64,000 nt of DNA from Endozoicomonas sp965208385 (lineage in GTDB: Bacteria > Pseudomonadota > Gammaproteobacteria > Pseudomonadales > Endozoicomonadaceae): contig CBDBOO010000105.1 of assembly GCA_965208385.1 (NCBI GenBank), positions 1 through 64,000 on the forward strand, in the 5' to 3' direction. Both the position numbers and the translations under genes were made by a program. Of this stretch, positions 36,157 through 43,970 are shown piece by piece. Numbering within the stretch: position 1 is the first letter of the stretch; the number at the start of each line of letters is the position of its first letter. The notes below the pieces were generated by a model that saw nothing but the letters and a program-made list of their open reading frames with translations, was not told where the DNA came from and made no database searches.

Positions 36157-36663
36157 GTGGGTATTCTGGATTCTCTCAAGAAAACCATGGGGCTCAGTGA
36201 ATCTGAAGGTACGATTCTGAGTGCACCTTTGAGCGGTATGATCGTGCCCATCGAGGATGTTCCTGACCCGGTATTCGCAGATAAAGTGGTGGGGGATGGT
36301 ATTGCTATTGATCCGACAGGTAATCAGATTCTGGCTCCCACCGACGGAGTAATCGGTAAAATTTTTGAAACTAACCACGCCTTTAGTATGGAAACGTCTA
36401 CAGGCGTAGAGTTGTTTGTACATTTTGGTATAGATACGGTTGAATTGAAGGGTGAGGGTTTTACCAGAATTGCCAGTGAAGGGCAGCAGGTTAAAGCCGG
36501 AGATCTTGTGATTGAAGTGGATCTACCCCTGTTGAGAGGAAAGGCGAAGAGTGTTATCACTCCTGTTGTTATTTCAAATATGGATGATGTCGAATCACTG
36601 AGTAAAGCTACAGGTTCGGTGGTTGCTGGAATGGATACTCTGTTAACCGTTAAGATGAAATAA
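36157..36663 (+). CDS. crr: PTS glucose-specific IIA component (EIIA-Glc)
   Basis: A 168-residue soluble protein that accepts phosphate from HPr and passes it to the IIB domain of PtsG; its unphosphorylated form controls transporters and adenylate cyclase in enteric bacteria. The phosphorylated His89 is in VELFVHFGIDTVEL, and the partner-His segment (APTDGVIGKIFETNHAF) is present. It starts with GTG at 36157 (MGILDSLKK). It stands after the pfkA terminator, so it has its own promoter. Confidence 0.94.
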   Translation: MGILDSLKKTMGLSESEGTILSAPLSGMIVPIEDVPDPVFADKVVGDGIAIDPTGNQILAPTDGVIGKIFETNHAFSMETSTGVELFVHFGIDTVELKGEGFTRIASEGQQVKAGDLVIEVDLPLLRGKAKSVITPVVISNMDDVESLSKATGSVVAGMDTLLTVKMK

Positions 36664-36674
36664 TCACATTTGTT

Positions 36675-36818
36675 AGATGCACATTAATGAATAGATGCAC
36701 ATTAATGAATAGATGCACATTAATGAATAGATGCACATTAATGAATAGATGCACATTAATGAATAGATGCACATTAATGAATAGATGCACATTAATGAAT
36801 AGATGCACATTAATGAAT
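36675..36818 (+). repeat. Eight perfect 18-bp tandem repeats after crr
   Basis: AGATGCACATTAATGAAT is repeated eight times without a single difference over 144 bases, starting 12 bases after the crr stop. Each unit contains ATTAAT, a small palindrome. There is no spacer between copies, so it is not a CRISPR. The perfect identity implies recent expansion by slippage or a variable-number locus. Confidence 0.97.
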
Positions 36819-36969
36819 AAAGGTACTGGTCTGGTTTCTGAATTACGTTAGTAAAGCTGACAGTTCTGTCAGTGATCTGCAGACTCTATGTCTCTAAGAT
36901 GATTTTCTATATTTGCCTGTTGATGAATACAGGCGGTGTTTAATAGGCATCTTTGAGCAGGGAGTGGTC

Positions 36970-37764
36970 ATGAAGCAGGTAATCCGTAAGCTTTTGTCTC
37001 TGATGGTGATTTTTGTCTCTCTTGGCTGGGGACCGGTATCTCGAGCCGATCAGATTTCCTCAGAATATGAGTCGATGCTCTATGACTTAATGGAAGAAGC
37101 TGAGCTTCTGCAGCAGGAATTGATGAAAATGGCTCTGGGGGCGGACACTCATTCTCAAGGGGATGACAATACTTATTCAGCCTATAGAGGGGATGCTGAT
37201 ACGAACCCGGATTATGATGACAGTGATGAGAGGCGAGATGCTTCGAAAAGCGAGCGGCAGCATACAGAAGAGGCGCGGGGCTATAAAAAAAGCCACGATG
37301 AAAAAACACGCAATGAAAAAATACGCTATGAAAAAATACGCTATGAAAAAAGACTGCGGGCGTTAAAAGAGTCCGTTCAACAGCGGGTGAAAAATCAATC
37401 TGCAGATCAGGCGGCAAAGTACAGTTATCGTTATCAATTGGCCGATGAGGTTCGAAAACTCGAAACTGAGCGCAGGCAAAAGCCGAGGGAACCAAACAAT
37501 CGGCAATCTCCTGGGGCTGCATTTTATCGGACTGCAGAGGCTCGAGAGAACCCTGGAAATATTGGTCTGACTCTTAAGGAGTATGTTATCGATCTTCCTG
37601 TTCAGCCTAAGGCAGCAAAAGGCAAGAAGCGAAAGACCGTTAGAGTCAAAATGAAACCAGGTGTTATGGAGCTTCACCGGCAGGTTCATTCCCTGAATAA
37701 TATGTTGATCAATGATGTGGTTCGAATGACCGGTAAACCCTTGCAAAAAAGAAAACGAAAGTAA
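36970..37764 (+). CDS. Exported, highly charged coiled-coil protein of unknown function
   Basis: About 264 residues from the ATG at 36970 (GGAGTGGTC upstream); an in-frame start at 36913 is less likely. The N terminus MKQVIRKLLSLMVIFVSLG ending SRADQ is a signal peptide. The mature protein is dominated by Lys, Arg, Glu and Asp: an acidic part around residues 60-95, then a strongly basic, helical part with two repeats of KIRYE. A C-terminal region (IGLTLKEYVIDLPVQP and later MELHRQVHSLNNMLINDVVRM) is less biased and may be a small domain. I do not recognise the family. Confidence 0.7.
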   Translation: MKQVIRKLLSLMVIFVSLGWGPVSRADQISSEYESMLYDLMEEAELLQQELMKMALGADTHSQGDDNTYSAYRGDADTNPDYDDSDERRDASKSERQHTEEARGYKKSHDEKTRNEKIRYEKIRYEKRLRALKESVQQRVKNQSADQAAKYSYRYQLADEVRKLETERRQKPREPNNRQSPGAAFYRTAEARENPGNIGLTLKEYVIDLPVQPKAAKGKKRKTVRVKMKPGVMELHRQVHSLNNMLINDVVRMTGKPLQKRKRK

Positions 37765-37788
37765 GCTCTGCAAGGGTGGCTTTTTAGA

Positions 37789-38361
37789 TTAAACAGCGCC
37801 TATTGGCAATACTTCTGACCCTAGCTGTTCGTTAATTACTTCGGCCATGGCAAGGTATATTGCACTGCAGCCACATATAATTCCTTCCCAGCCCGCAATA
37901 ATGCCCAGGTAAGCAGAGCCGGATATATTTTTTGCGGCGAGCAGAAAAAAAAGTAAAGCCAAAGATGCAAATACAAATTGCAATGCTCGATTTGTTTTAA
38001 GGGTGCCGAAAAACATAAATAGGGTGAATATACCCCATAGTAACAGGTACCAGCCAAGATAGACTGTTGGTGTTTTGTCGGCTATTCCGGCTTCCGGGAA
38101 AATCAACAACAGGACAAAACTGATCCAGAATAGTCCGTAAGAAGTGAAGGCCGTCATAGCAAAAGTATTCCCTTTCCTGAACTCCATGATTCCGGCAATA
38201 ACCTGGGCTATACCACCGTAAGCCAGTCCCATGGCGAGAATCATGGCGCTGATAGGGAAAAAACCGGCATTATGAATGTTCAACAAAACAGTAGTCATGC
38301 CAAAACCCATGAGCCCCAGCGGAGCGGGATTGGCATAACAATCTTTCATATTATTCGTCAT
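37789..38361 (-). CDS. satP: Acetate uptake transporter (GPR1/FUN34/YaaH, SatP family)
   Basis: A 190-residue inner-membrane protein with six hydrophobic segments. The N-terminal NPAPLGLMGFGMTTVLLNIHNAG is the family signature (NPAPLGL), and TFAMTAFTSYGLFWISF is the conserved central segment. Members take up acetate or succinate with protons. Next to adhE, pykA and the PTS genes it fits overflow or fermentation metabolism, in which acetate is made and recovered. It is on the minus strand, convergent with the gene at 36970. Confidence 0.9.
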   Translation of the reverse strand: MTNNMKDCYANPAPLGLMGFGMTTVLLNIHNAGFFPISAMILAMGLAYGGIAQVIAGIMEFRKGNTFAMTAFTSYGLFWISFVLLLIFPEAGIADKTPTVYLGWYLLLWGIFTLFMFFGTLKTNRALQFVFASLALLFFLLAAKNISGSAYLGIIAGWEGIICGCSAIYLAMAEVINEQLGSEVLPIGAV

Positions 38362-38536
38362 AGCTGCACTCTGTTAACTTTTTGTTATACAGCAGAGAAC
38401 ATAGATGCTGATGAGTGAAGTGTTAGAATTATCTGAGTAACGGTCGTACCACTTTCACTACTATTTCTTCACTGCTATTCCTGTTTCAGCCACTTGTGCA
38501 TTAAGTGCAGCAATAATGCGCAGATAGAGACAAACA

Positions 38537-39970
38537 TTACATGGTGTTTATGGTTTCCTGCATTTCAGTACGAATATTGTCAGACTGGGGGCCGAATATT
38601 GCCTGCATATTCTGACCTATAACCACAAGCGCTGTGGCACCAAGTTTTTTTATTTCGTCCTGATTGACCATTTCTGGATCATTTACAGTAATTCTTAAAC
38701 GTGTGATGCAAGCATCCAGATTTTTAATATTCTTTTTTCCACCAAAAGCAGAGATCAGGTTTATTGCAAGTTCAGATGAAACCACAACTTTTTTTCGTGC
38801 TTCTTCTTCTGCCTCTCTACCGGGCGTTTTAAGATCCATCGTGATAATGACAATTCGGAAAATAGCATAATAAATAATGCCATATAGCAGTCCCAGCAGG
38901 ATTAACCAGACCGGCTTGGTGGCAATACTAAAATAAAGAACGTAATCGATCAGCCCGTTGGAAAAAGACATGGCCATTTTAATGCCCAGCCAGTTTGTAA
39001 TTGCAAAGGCCAGTCCGGCCAGTAGTGCGTGAATAGCGTATAGAAGAGGCGCGACAAACAGGAATGAAAATTCAATGGGTTCAGTGATACCTGTCAGTAA
39101 AGAAGTCAGAGCCGCTGATACCATAATACCGCCAGTGCGGGTTCTATTTTTAGGCAGGGCGCAATGCCACATGGCTATGGCTGCTGCGGGTAATCCAAAC
39201 ATCTTGAAAAGATAGCCCCCGGCAAGGAATCCTGCGGTTGGATCGCCGGCAAAAAATCTGGGAATATCGCCTGTGAATATGTTGCCTGCAGTATCAATGA
39301 ATTCGCCCATTTCCATCTGGAAAGGCACATTCCATATATGGTGAAGACCAAACGGGATAAGACCCCGTTCGATAATGCCGTAGATAAAACCGGCAAGAAC
39401 CGGATTTTCTGTGACAGACCATTGGGAAAAAGCATCAATCAGAGATTGAATCGGTGGCCAGATGAAGCTGAGAATAACCCCGGCCAGAATTGCAATAACC
39501 CCTGTGGCGATAGGTACAAAGCGTTTCCCGGCAAAGAACCCCAGATACTCGGGTAGCTTGATTTTGTAATATCGGTTAAACATGGAGGCAGCCAGAATAC
39601 CCGCAATGATTCCTCCGAAAACTCCGGTATCAATAGTATCTATGCCCATGAGTGATGAGGGTTCTACGCCTAGCAGGGTAGCCATGACCCCCATGGTGCC
39701 CAGCATGACAACATATCCGACCACAGCCGCTACCGATGAAACGCCGTCATTTTCAGTCAACCCGATGGCTGTTCCTATGGCAAAGATGATAGGAAGATTA
39801 CTGAAAACAGATCCACCAGCCTGGGCCATGATGCTGGAGATCAAGTCCGGAATGAATGAAAAACCGGCACTGCCTATACCGAGAAGAAGTCCTGCTACAG
39901 GTAATACAGCGACGGGGAGCATTAATGCTCTACCAATTTTCTGGAGTGTGCCGAATGTGCTTTTAACCAT
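38537..39970 (-). CDS. ptsG: PTS glucose-specific EIICB component
   Basis: A 477-residue sugar permease. The IIC membrane domain (to about residue 380) has around ten hydrophobic segments, the GLLLGIGSAGF start and the PFGLHHIWNVPF and GITEPIEFSFLF motifs, the latter being the sugar-binding loop. A IIB domain follows, with phosphorylated Cys421 in NLDACITRLRITV. There is no fused IIA, which is consistent with the separate crr gene. Glucose is the most likely sugar; N-acetylglucosamine permeases are related but their usual fused IIA is absent here. Confidence 0.92.
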   Translation of the reverse strand: MVKSTFGTLQKIGRALMLPVAVLPVAGLLLGIGSAGFSFIPDLISSIMAQAGGSVFSNLPIIFAIGTAIGLTENDGVSSVAAVVGYVVMLGTMGVMATLLGVEPSSLMGIDTIDTGVFGGIIAGILAASMFNRYYKIKLPEYLGFFAGKRFVPIATGVIAILAGVILSFIWPPIQSLIDAFSQWSVTENPVLAGFIYGIIERGLIPFGLHHIWNVPFQMEMGEFIDTAGNIFTGDIPRFFAGDPTAGFLAGGYLFKMFGLPAAAIAMWHCALPKNRTRTGGIMVSAALTSLLTGITEPIEFSFLFVAPLLYAIHALLAGLAFAITNWLGIKMAMSFSNGLIDYVLYFSIATKPVWLILLGLLYGIIYYAIFRIVIITMDLKTPGREAEEEARKKVVVSSELAINLISAFGGKKNIKNLDACITRLRITVNDPEMVNQDEIKKLGATALVVIGQNMQAIFGPQSDNIRTEMQETINTM

Positions 39971-40140
39971 GAAGGAAGACTCCGGAGCAGAAGAGTAAGG
40001 CAGGAATCAGAGGGCAAATCAGTGTAAGGATAGACTAAAGTTACTGATTGACTGGTTTATCATTCAGATTGAATGAATTAACGACGACGTAATGTTATCT
40101 GAATAAAAACGTGGAAATTATCCTGCCATGATCTACCTTG

Positions 40141-41763
40141 AACTCGATGCTGCAGTTTTTAGTTGTTGACTGATACACTTCTGCTCACGCAGCTTTCTGA
40201 GCGTGATACTTCAACGAAGCAGTGGGTTCCTGTTTGCCCAGATCGCGACCAGCCATATGCTTACTGGATTCCCTTGTTGGCAACACATCGTCCAAGGCTT
40301 TCGTTAAGGATTTCAACGCAGCCTCAGGGTCATCTGATGCGACCACTTCTTTGACCGTATCAACCAATGCTTCAGCTTTGAGGCGTTCGATCAGGCAACC
40401 TGCGGGCAACCCGGGTTGTTTGTTTTTGAGTCGGGCTGATTGCTCTGGATGCAGTAACAACAAATGATCGCACAGCAGGCTCAGGATCAAGCCACGCTCA
40501 GACCCTTCTTTGCCTTGCTGTTTGCTCAGTCGGTTCCAGCCGCCATACGCTTTCCAGTCCTGAATAAAAACCTCGACCAACCACCTCAGCGAATACAGCC
40601 TGGCTATATCAGCGTGGTGCCATGACATATCAGAAGCGACCAGATAACGGTACTCTTCTTCATCTTCATACTTCAGAGCAACAACGAAACGACGCTTGTT
40701 GTGTGCCTTGATGTAGAGGCGAGCTGCGAGCATGGTCACCCGCTTTTCTTTTCCTCCACGAATAATTAACTGCGTTTCAACGCCTTTTTGTCGTGCAAAA
40801 TAATCCCTGAGGGTGGCTTCTGAATTTCTGCTGGCCACTTTCTGATTGGAGCGCAATTGGCTAACGACTTGCGCCTGATCTGTTACGGCTGTCGCTTCAT
40901 CCATGAATTTTCCTGTACCGTAGAGCGCATCAGCCAGAACACCTTTAATCACTACTTCAGGAAAATGGTCAACGAATTCCCGGATCATCTGTAATGCCAG
41001 CGCTTGAAGCGTTGGAAAGCGGTTGTGGTCGGGTTCTGGACGTTTAGGTCTCAGTTTCTTTGCAACACCCTCTTTCTTGAGGTCTTTGTCGTGTTTTCGC
41101 CAAGCGGACAGCTGTGGATCGGGAACGTAAAACCGGAAACCTACAGGAAAGGTGGCAATGTCCGAGACCAAGACCATAAAGATCAGCTCCTGACCATTGA
41201 TATAGCCACCTGTCGGTTTATCTCTGATTTTATGAGTGCCTTCGATCCGGGTCGTTCTTTTTGATCGTTGTTTGGCTGAATCATCAATCGTCAGAGTCCC
41301 TTCAGCAATACCATAATGAGACAGAATATTGCGAACACTGGCCTGCAGCATACGATGCCATGCAATCTTTGCTGAATAGAAAATCCAGCATAGCCGGGTC
41401 GACTTGAACTTCCCAAGACTCCTTCGCTCAAAGGCCGCCCAGTTGAGTGTTTCAGTGACAACAATCCCCATAATTAGAGCGGTCAGGACTGTTTTTTGGA
41501 TCGTTGTGAGTTGAGCAGAAGGCGTAATGCTTTTCAGTGAATCGCTCAAAGAATCCAGAAATACAGTAACAACAGAAAGAGGACGAATTAGCACTAACGA
41601 CACTTGACGGTTATAAAATGGGAATGCAATCTTACCCTGTCAGCCTGCTGTTGTGTCGTTGATCGTATCTCGCTGGGCTTGATGCAGGAGGCGCAGCAGT
41701 AGTCTGGTTTCGATATTCACATCAGAATATCCTGTCAAACGGTAAAAACTGCAGCATCGAGTT
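40141..41763 (-). mobile_element. IS4-type insertion sequence with perfect terminal inverted repeats
   Basis: A 1623-bp element. The first 21 bases (AACTCGATGCTGCAG and six more, TTTTTA) are the exact reverse complement of the last 21, and a second conserved TTGAC follows four bases inside on both sides. It carries one transposase gene. No direct target duplication lies immediately against the ends; ATGATCT occurs near both flanks (40128 and 41767) but is offset by different distances, so it may be coincidence. Confidence 0.88.
40185..41603 (-). CDS. IS4-family DDE transposase
   Basis: A 472-residue transposase. The first DDE Asp is in TLTIDDSAKQRSKRT, the second is in VIKGVLADALYGTG, and the C-terminal YSLRWLVEVFIQDWK carries the Glu of the Y-(2)-R-(3)-E-(6)-K signature typical of IS4-type enzymes. 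It fills the element between the inverted repeats with no frame disruption, so the element may be active. Confidence 0.9.
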   Translation of the reverse strand: MSLVLIRPLSVVTVFLDSLSDSLKSITPSAQLTTIQKTVLTALIMGIVVTETLNWAAFERRSLGKFKSTRLCWIFYSAKIAWHRMLQASVRNILSHYGIAEGTLTIDDSAKQRSKRTTRIEGTHKIRDKPTGGYINGQELIFMVLVSDIATFPVGFRFYVPDPQLSAWRKHDKDLKKEGVAKKLRPKRPEPDHNRFPTLQALALQMIREFVDHFPEVVIKGVLADALYGTGKFMDEATAVTDQAQVVSQLRSNQKVASRNSEATLRDYFARQKGVETQLIIRGGKEKRVTMLAARLYIKAHNKRRFVVALKYEDEEEYRYLVASDMSWHHADIARLYSLRWLVEVFIQDWKAYGGWNRLSKQQGKEGSERGLILSLLCDHLLLLHPEQSARLKNKQPGLPAGCLIERLKAEALVDTVKEVVASDDPEAALKSLTKALDDVLPTRESSKHMAGRDLGKQEPTASLKYHAQKAA

Positions 41764-41801
41764 GAATGATCTTTGAGTATTCAAGAAAAAGTCAACGTTC
41801 A

Positions 41802-41864
41802 ATTCTGGAGATACTGATGTATAAGATTCTGGAGGTACTGATGTATAAGATACTGATGTATAAG
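41802..41864 (+). repeat. Tandem duplication of a ribosome-binding site plus start codon
   Basis: ATTCTGGAGATACTGATGTATAAG is followed by the same 24 bases with one change (GGAGG), then by a truncated 15-base copy ATACTGATGTATAAG. Copies differ by multiples of three, so the frame is kept. The result is up to three initiation sites in a row. Confidence 0.9.
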
Positions 41865-42179
41865 ATAGTAGCCAGGCTGGTTACAGTACTTGCTTTTGGT
41901 ATTTCCATTCAGGCTATTGCTTCAGGGCTGGATGTTTATAGTCATAAGACGGGTACACTTAACAGTGTTGTAGTCACCAGTAATGGAGAAGTAGTATCGG
42001 GTGGCGAAATTAAGGTGATTGATGAAAAAGGAAGTGTCGTTTTCAGAACGTCTATTGATGTGAACGGTCGTGCTGTCATTTCCATGTCTAATGATTGGGG
42101 GGTATTTACCATTATTGCTTCCAGTGAAGAAAAATCGGGTTCTACAAGGTTGGACACCGCTGAACATATTGAAAAATAG
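41817..42179 (+). CDS. Small exported protein with a triplicated start region
   Basis: A protein of 107 to 120 residues, depending on start. ATG codons at 41817, 41841 and 41856 are all in frame, each followed by TATAAGAT, and the first two are preceded by GGAG(A/G)TACTG. The core N terminus MYKIVARLVTVLAFGISIQAI is a signal peptide with cleavage near AIASG. The mature part (VVVTSNGEVVSGGEIKVIDEKGSVVF and VNGRAVISM) reads as a small beta-sandwich of the carboxypeptidase-regulatory or bacterial Ig-like kind. I cannot assign a function. Confidence 0.65.
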   Translation: MYKILEVLMYKILMYKIVARLVTVLAFGISIQAIASGLDVYSHKTGTLNSVVVTSNGEVVSGGEIKVIDEKGSVVFRTSIDVNGRAVISMSNDWGVFTIIASSEEKSGSTRLDTAEHIEK

Positions 42180-42251
42180 ATGACGAAGTTCGTATATGAA
42201 TTTCTCTAATTACTATGCAAATTTCAAGTGATAAGTGTATTCCGAAATTGA

Positions 42252-42293
42252 TTGACATAAATCAATAATCTGACATCGGTGTTTACGTATTAT
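42252..42293 (+). promoter_or_regulatory. FNR/ANR-dependent promoter (class II spacing)
   Basis: TTGACATAAATCAA (42252-42265) matches TTGAT-N4-ATCAA at nine of ten positions. TATTAT at 42288-42293 is a good -10, and no -35 hexamer is needed in this class. With a start at about 42300 the box is centred at -41.5. The transcript would run to the terminator at 42432-42462. Confidence 0.65.
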
Positions 42294-42299
42294 TGGGGT

Positions 42300-42462
42300 G
42301 TGAAAGCAGTTAATGAGAACAGGTTTCAAAAAATAAATTCCAGCCTGATCCTGATCGCATGTCACAGATACCCACTACAGACAGGGATCAAATAATAGAA
42401 GCGGGAACCTTCACCACTCCCAGCCAATAGAAACCGGATTTGAGGGAATCCGGTTTTTTTTA
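42300..42462 (+). ncRNA. Candidate oxygen-responsive small RNA, about 160 nt
   Basis: The stretch begins at the predicted FNR-type promoter and ends in an intrinsic terminator. It contains no substantial ORF, only a seven-codon ATG frame (MRTGFKK). The middle (CAGATACCCACTACAGACAG and TTCACCACTCCCAGCC) is C-rich and poorly self-complementary, as expected for a base-pairing region. A class of such RNAs is known in other gammaproteobacteria (FnrS in enterics, PhrS in Pseudomonas), but I see no primary-sequence similarity to either. The next element, an IS30, starts six bases after the terminator, so a read-through gene is no longer there. Confidence 0.5.
42432..42462 (+). terminator. Intrinsic terminator before the IS30 element
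   Basis: AACCGGATT pairs with AATCCGGTT around a TGAGGG loop and is followed by six further T residues. The IS30 element begins six bases after it. Confidence 0.9.
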
Positions 42463-42573
42463 TTCCCTGCATTCGTATAATAAACGCATAACCCCGGTCG
42501 CCATGAAATTAGCAAAGAGCCTTTGAAATGAATTAGGACTCAGAGGTACTCTGTGTAAAGCAACTGAAATTTC

Positions 42574-42847
42574 GTAACTATTCAGCACCCCCACAAAAAA
42601 GGTGAACTTTGTGAAGAGCCTGTCCCGCAAGGGATAAAAAAATCCGACCAGAAAAGCAGATTCAAGAAAATAGCCTTTTATCGTTGAAATAGAGCAAATA
42701 AACGACATCTGACCCTTGGCAAGGTGCTCAAAGCTCCAATCTTAGATAACAGTACAACAATGAGAGTGTCCTGAAGCCAAGAAAAGAGAAGGCTTATAAC
42801 TAAAACCACATATTACTCAATTATTGCAGGGGGTGCTGAATAGTTAC
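42574..42847. mobile_element. 274-bp MITE, IS66-like ends, 8-bp target duplication
   Basis: The termini are perfect 19-bp inverted repeats (GTAACTATTCAGCACCCCC). The 8 bases GAAATTTC flank it on both sides as a target duplication; because they are themselves palindromic, the whole looks like a 27-bp inverted repeat. The GTAA terminus and 8-bp duplication are as in the IS66 family, but the interior has no transposase, so it must be mobilised in trans. It sits in the left non-coding part of the IS30. Confidence 0.82.
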
Positions 42848-43306
42848 GAAATTTCATCAAAGGGAACCATGGATGGCACACCTTAGCTTTGAAGAGAGAC
42901 ATTATATCGAATTTCAAATCCGGAATGGTGTTTCGCAGAATGCAATTAGCAGAAAACTTGGTCGAAGCCAGGCAACGATTTCACGTGAGTTGGCTCGCAA
43001 TACAGGACAACGTGGATATCGACATAAACAGGCAGACAGAATGGCGCAAGAACGTCATCAGACCAAGCCGAAATCCGTTAAGCTCACGGATGATATTATA
43101 CGACGTATCGAAACTGATATCCGTGAGGACTGGAGTCCTGAACAAGTTGTTGGTCGATTGGAAAAAGAAGGCATAATCAAGCTTCACCATGAAACAATTT
43201 ATCTATACATTCTTGAGGATAAAACTGCCGGTGGGACTCTCTACACTCACCTTCGACACCAGAATAAAACCTATCGAAAACGTTATGGCTCAGCCCATAA
43301 CCGGAC

Positions 43307-43470
43307 CAGGGCGATCTCATTTGGCACTAACTTTCTCTGTTTGGCTAATTATTCAGCACACAAAAGTACCAAAATAAGCCTAATTTCCTGTACTTCTCAA
43401 AAATTCAGTTTTTAAAGCTAGCTTTTTGAATATGCAACAGGATTGGTGTTTGTCAAATGAGATCGCCCTG
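43307..43470. mobile_element. 164-bp MITE with 17-bp inverted repeats and 9-bp target duplication
   Basis: Perfect terminal repeats CAGGGCGATCTCATTTG, with the 9-base duplication TAACCGGAC at 43298-43306 and 43471-43479. The 130-base interior is AT-rich and non-coding. It lies in the IS30 transposase gene and is absent from the predicted ancestral reading frame. The parental transposase is not in the window as far as can be seen. Confidence 0.88.
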
Positions 43471-43970
43471 TAACCGGACGGGTATTCCTAACCGTGTTGG
43501 TATTGAGGATCGCCCAGAAATTGCTAACAAAAGAGAGCGTGTTGGCGACTGGGAGGCTGACACCATGATTGGTAAAAACCATAAGGGAGCTATTGCCACA
43601 ATGGATGAACGGAGAACCAAGCTTCGTCTCGCAATACCTCTGCCTGCTAAGAAAGCAAAGGCGGTTAAACAGGCTATGATTGGTGCGCTCAAACCGCTTA
43701 AAAAGTTTGTGGAGACGATCACATACGACAATGGCAAAGAGTTCGTAGAGCACGAAGGTGTTGCCCGTGCTCTGGGTTGTAACAGTTATTTTGCCACGCC
43801 TTATCACTCTTGGGAACGAGGTCAGAATGAGAACGCCAATGGCCTGTTAAGGCAGTGTTTTCCTAAGTCCATGGAGCTGGATAAGGTCAGTGATGAAGAA
43901 GTTATCATCGCTGTAGATAAGCTCAATAGCAGGCCGAGGAAATGCCTTGGCTACAAGACACCCTATGAAG

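Noticed and set aside
36675..36818. Iterons of a replication origin or a CRISPR
   Set aside because: No replication initiator gene, no spacers and no AT-rich unwinding region with DnaA boxes; a simple tandem repeat explains it.
40128..41773. ATGATCT as a target duplication of the first IS4-type element
   Set aside because: The two copies are six and three bases from the inverted repeat ends respectively, so they do not abut the element as true duplications do.
42460..42708. An 82-residue minus-strand open frame
   Set aside because: It spans the host-IS30 junction and the left end of the 274-bp MITE, so it is produced by element ends and not a gene.
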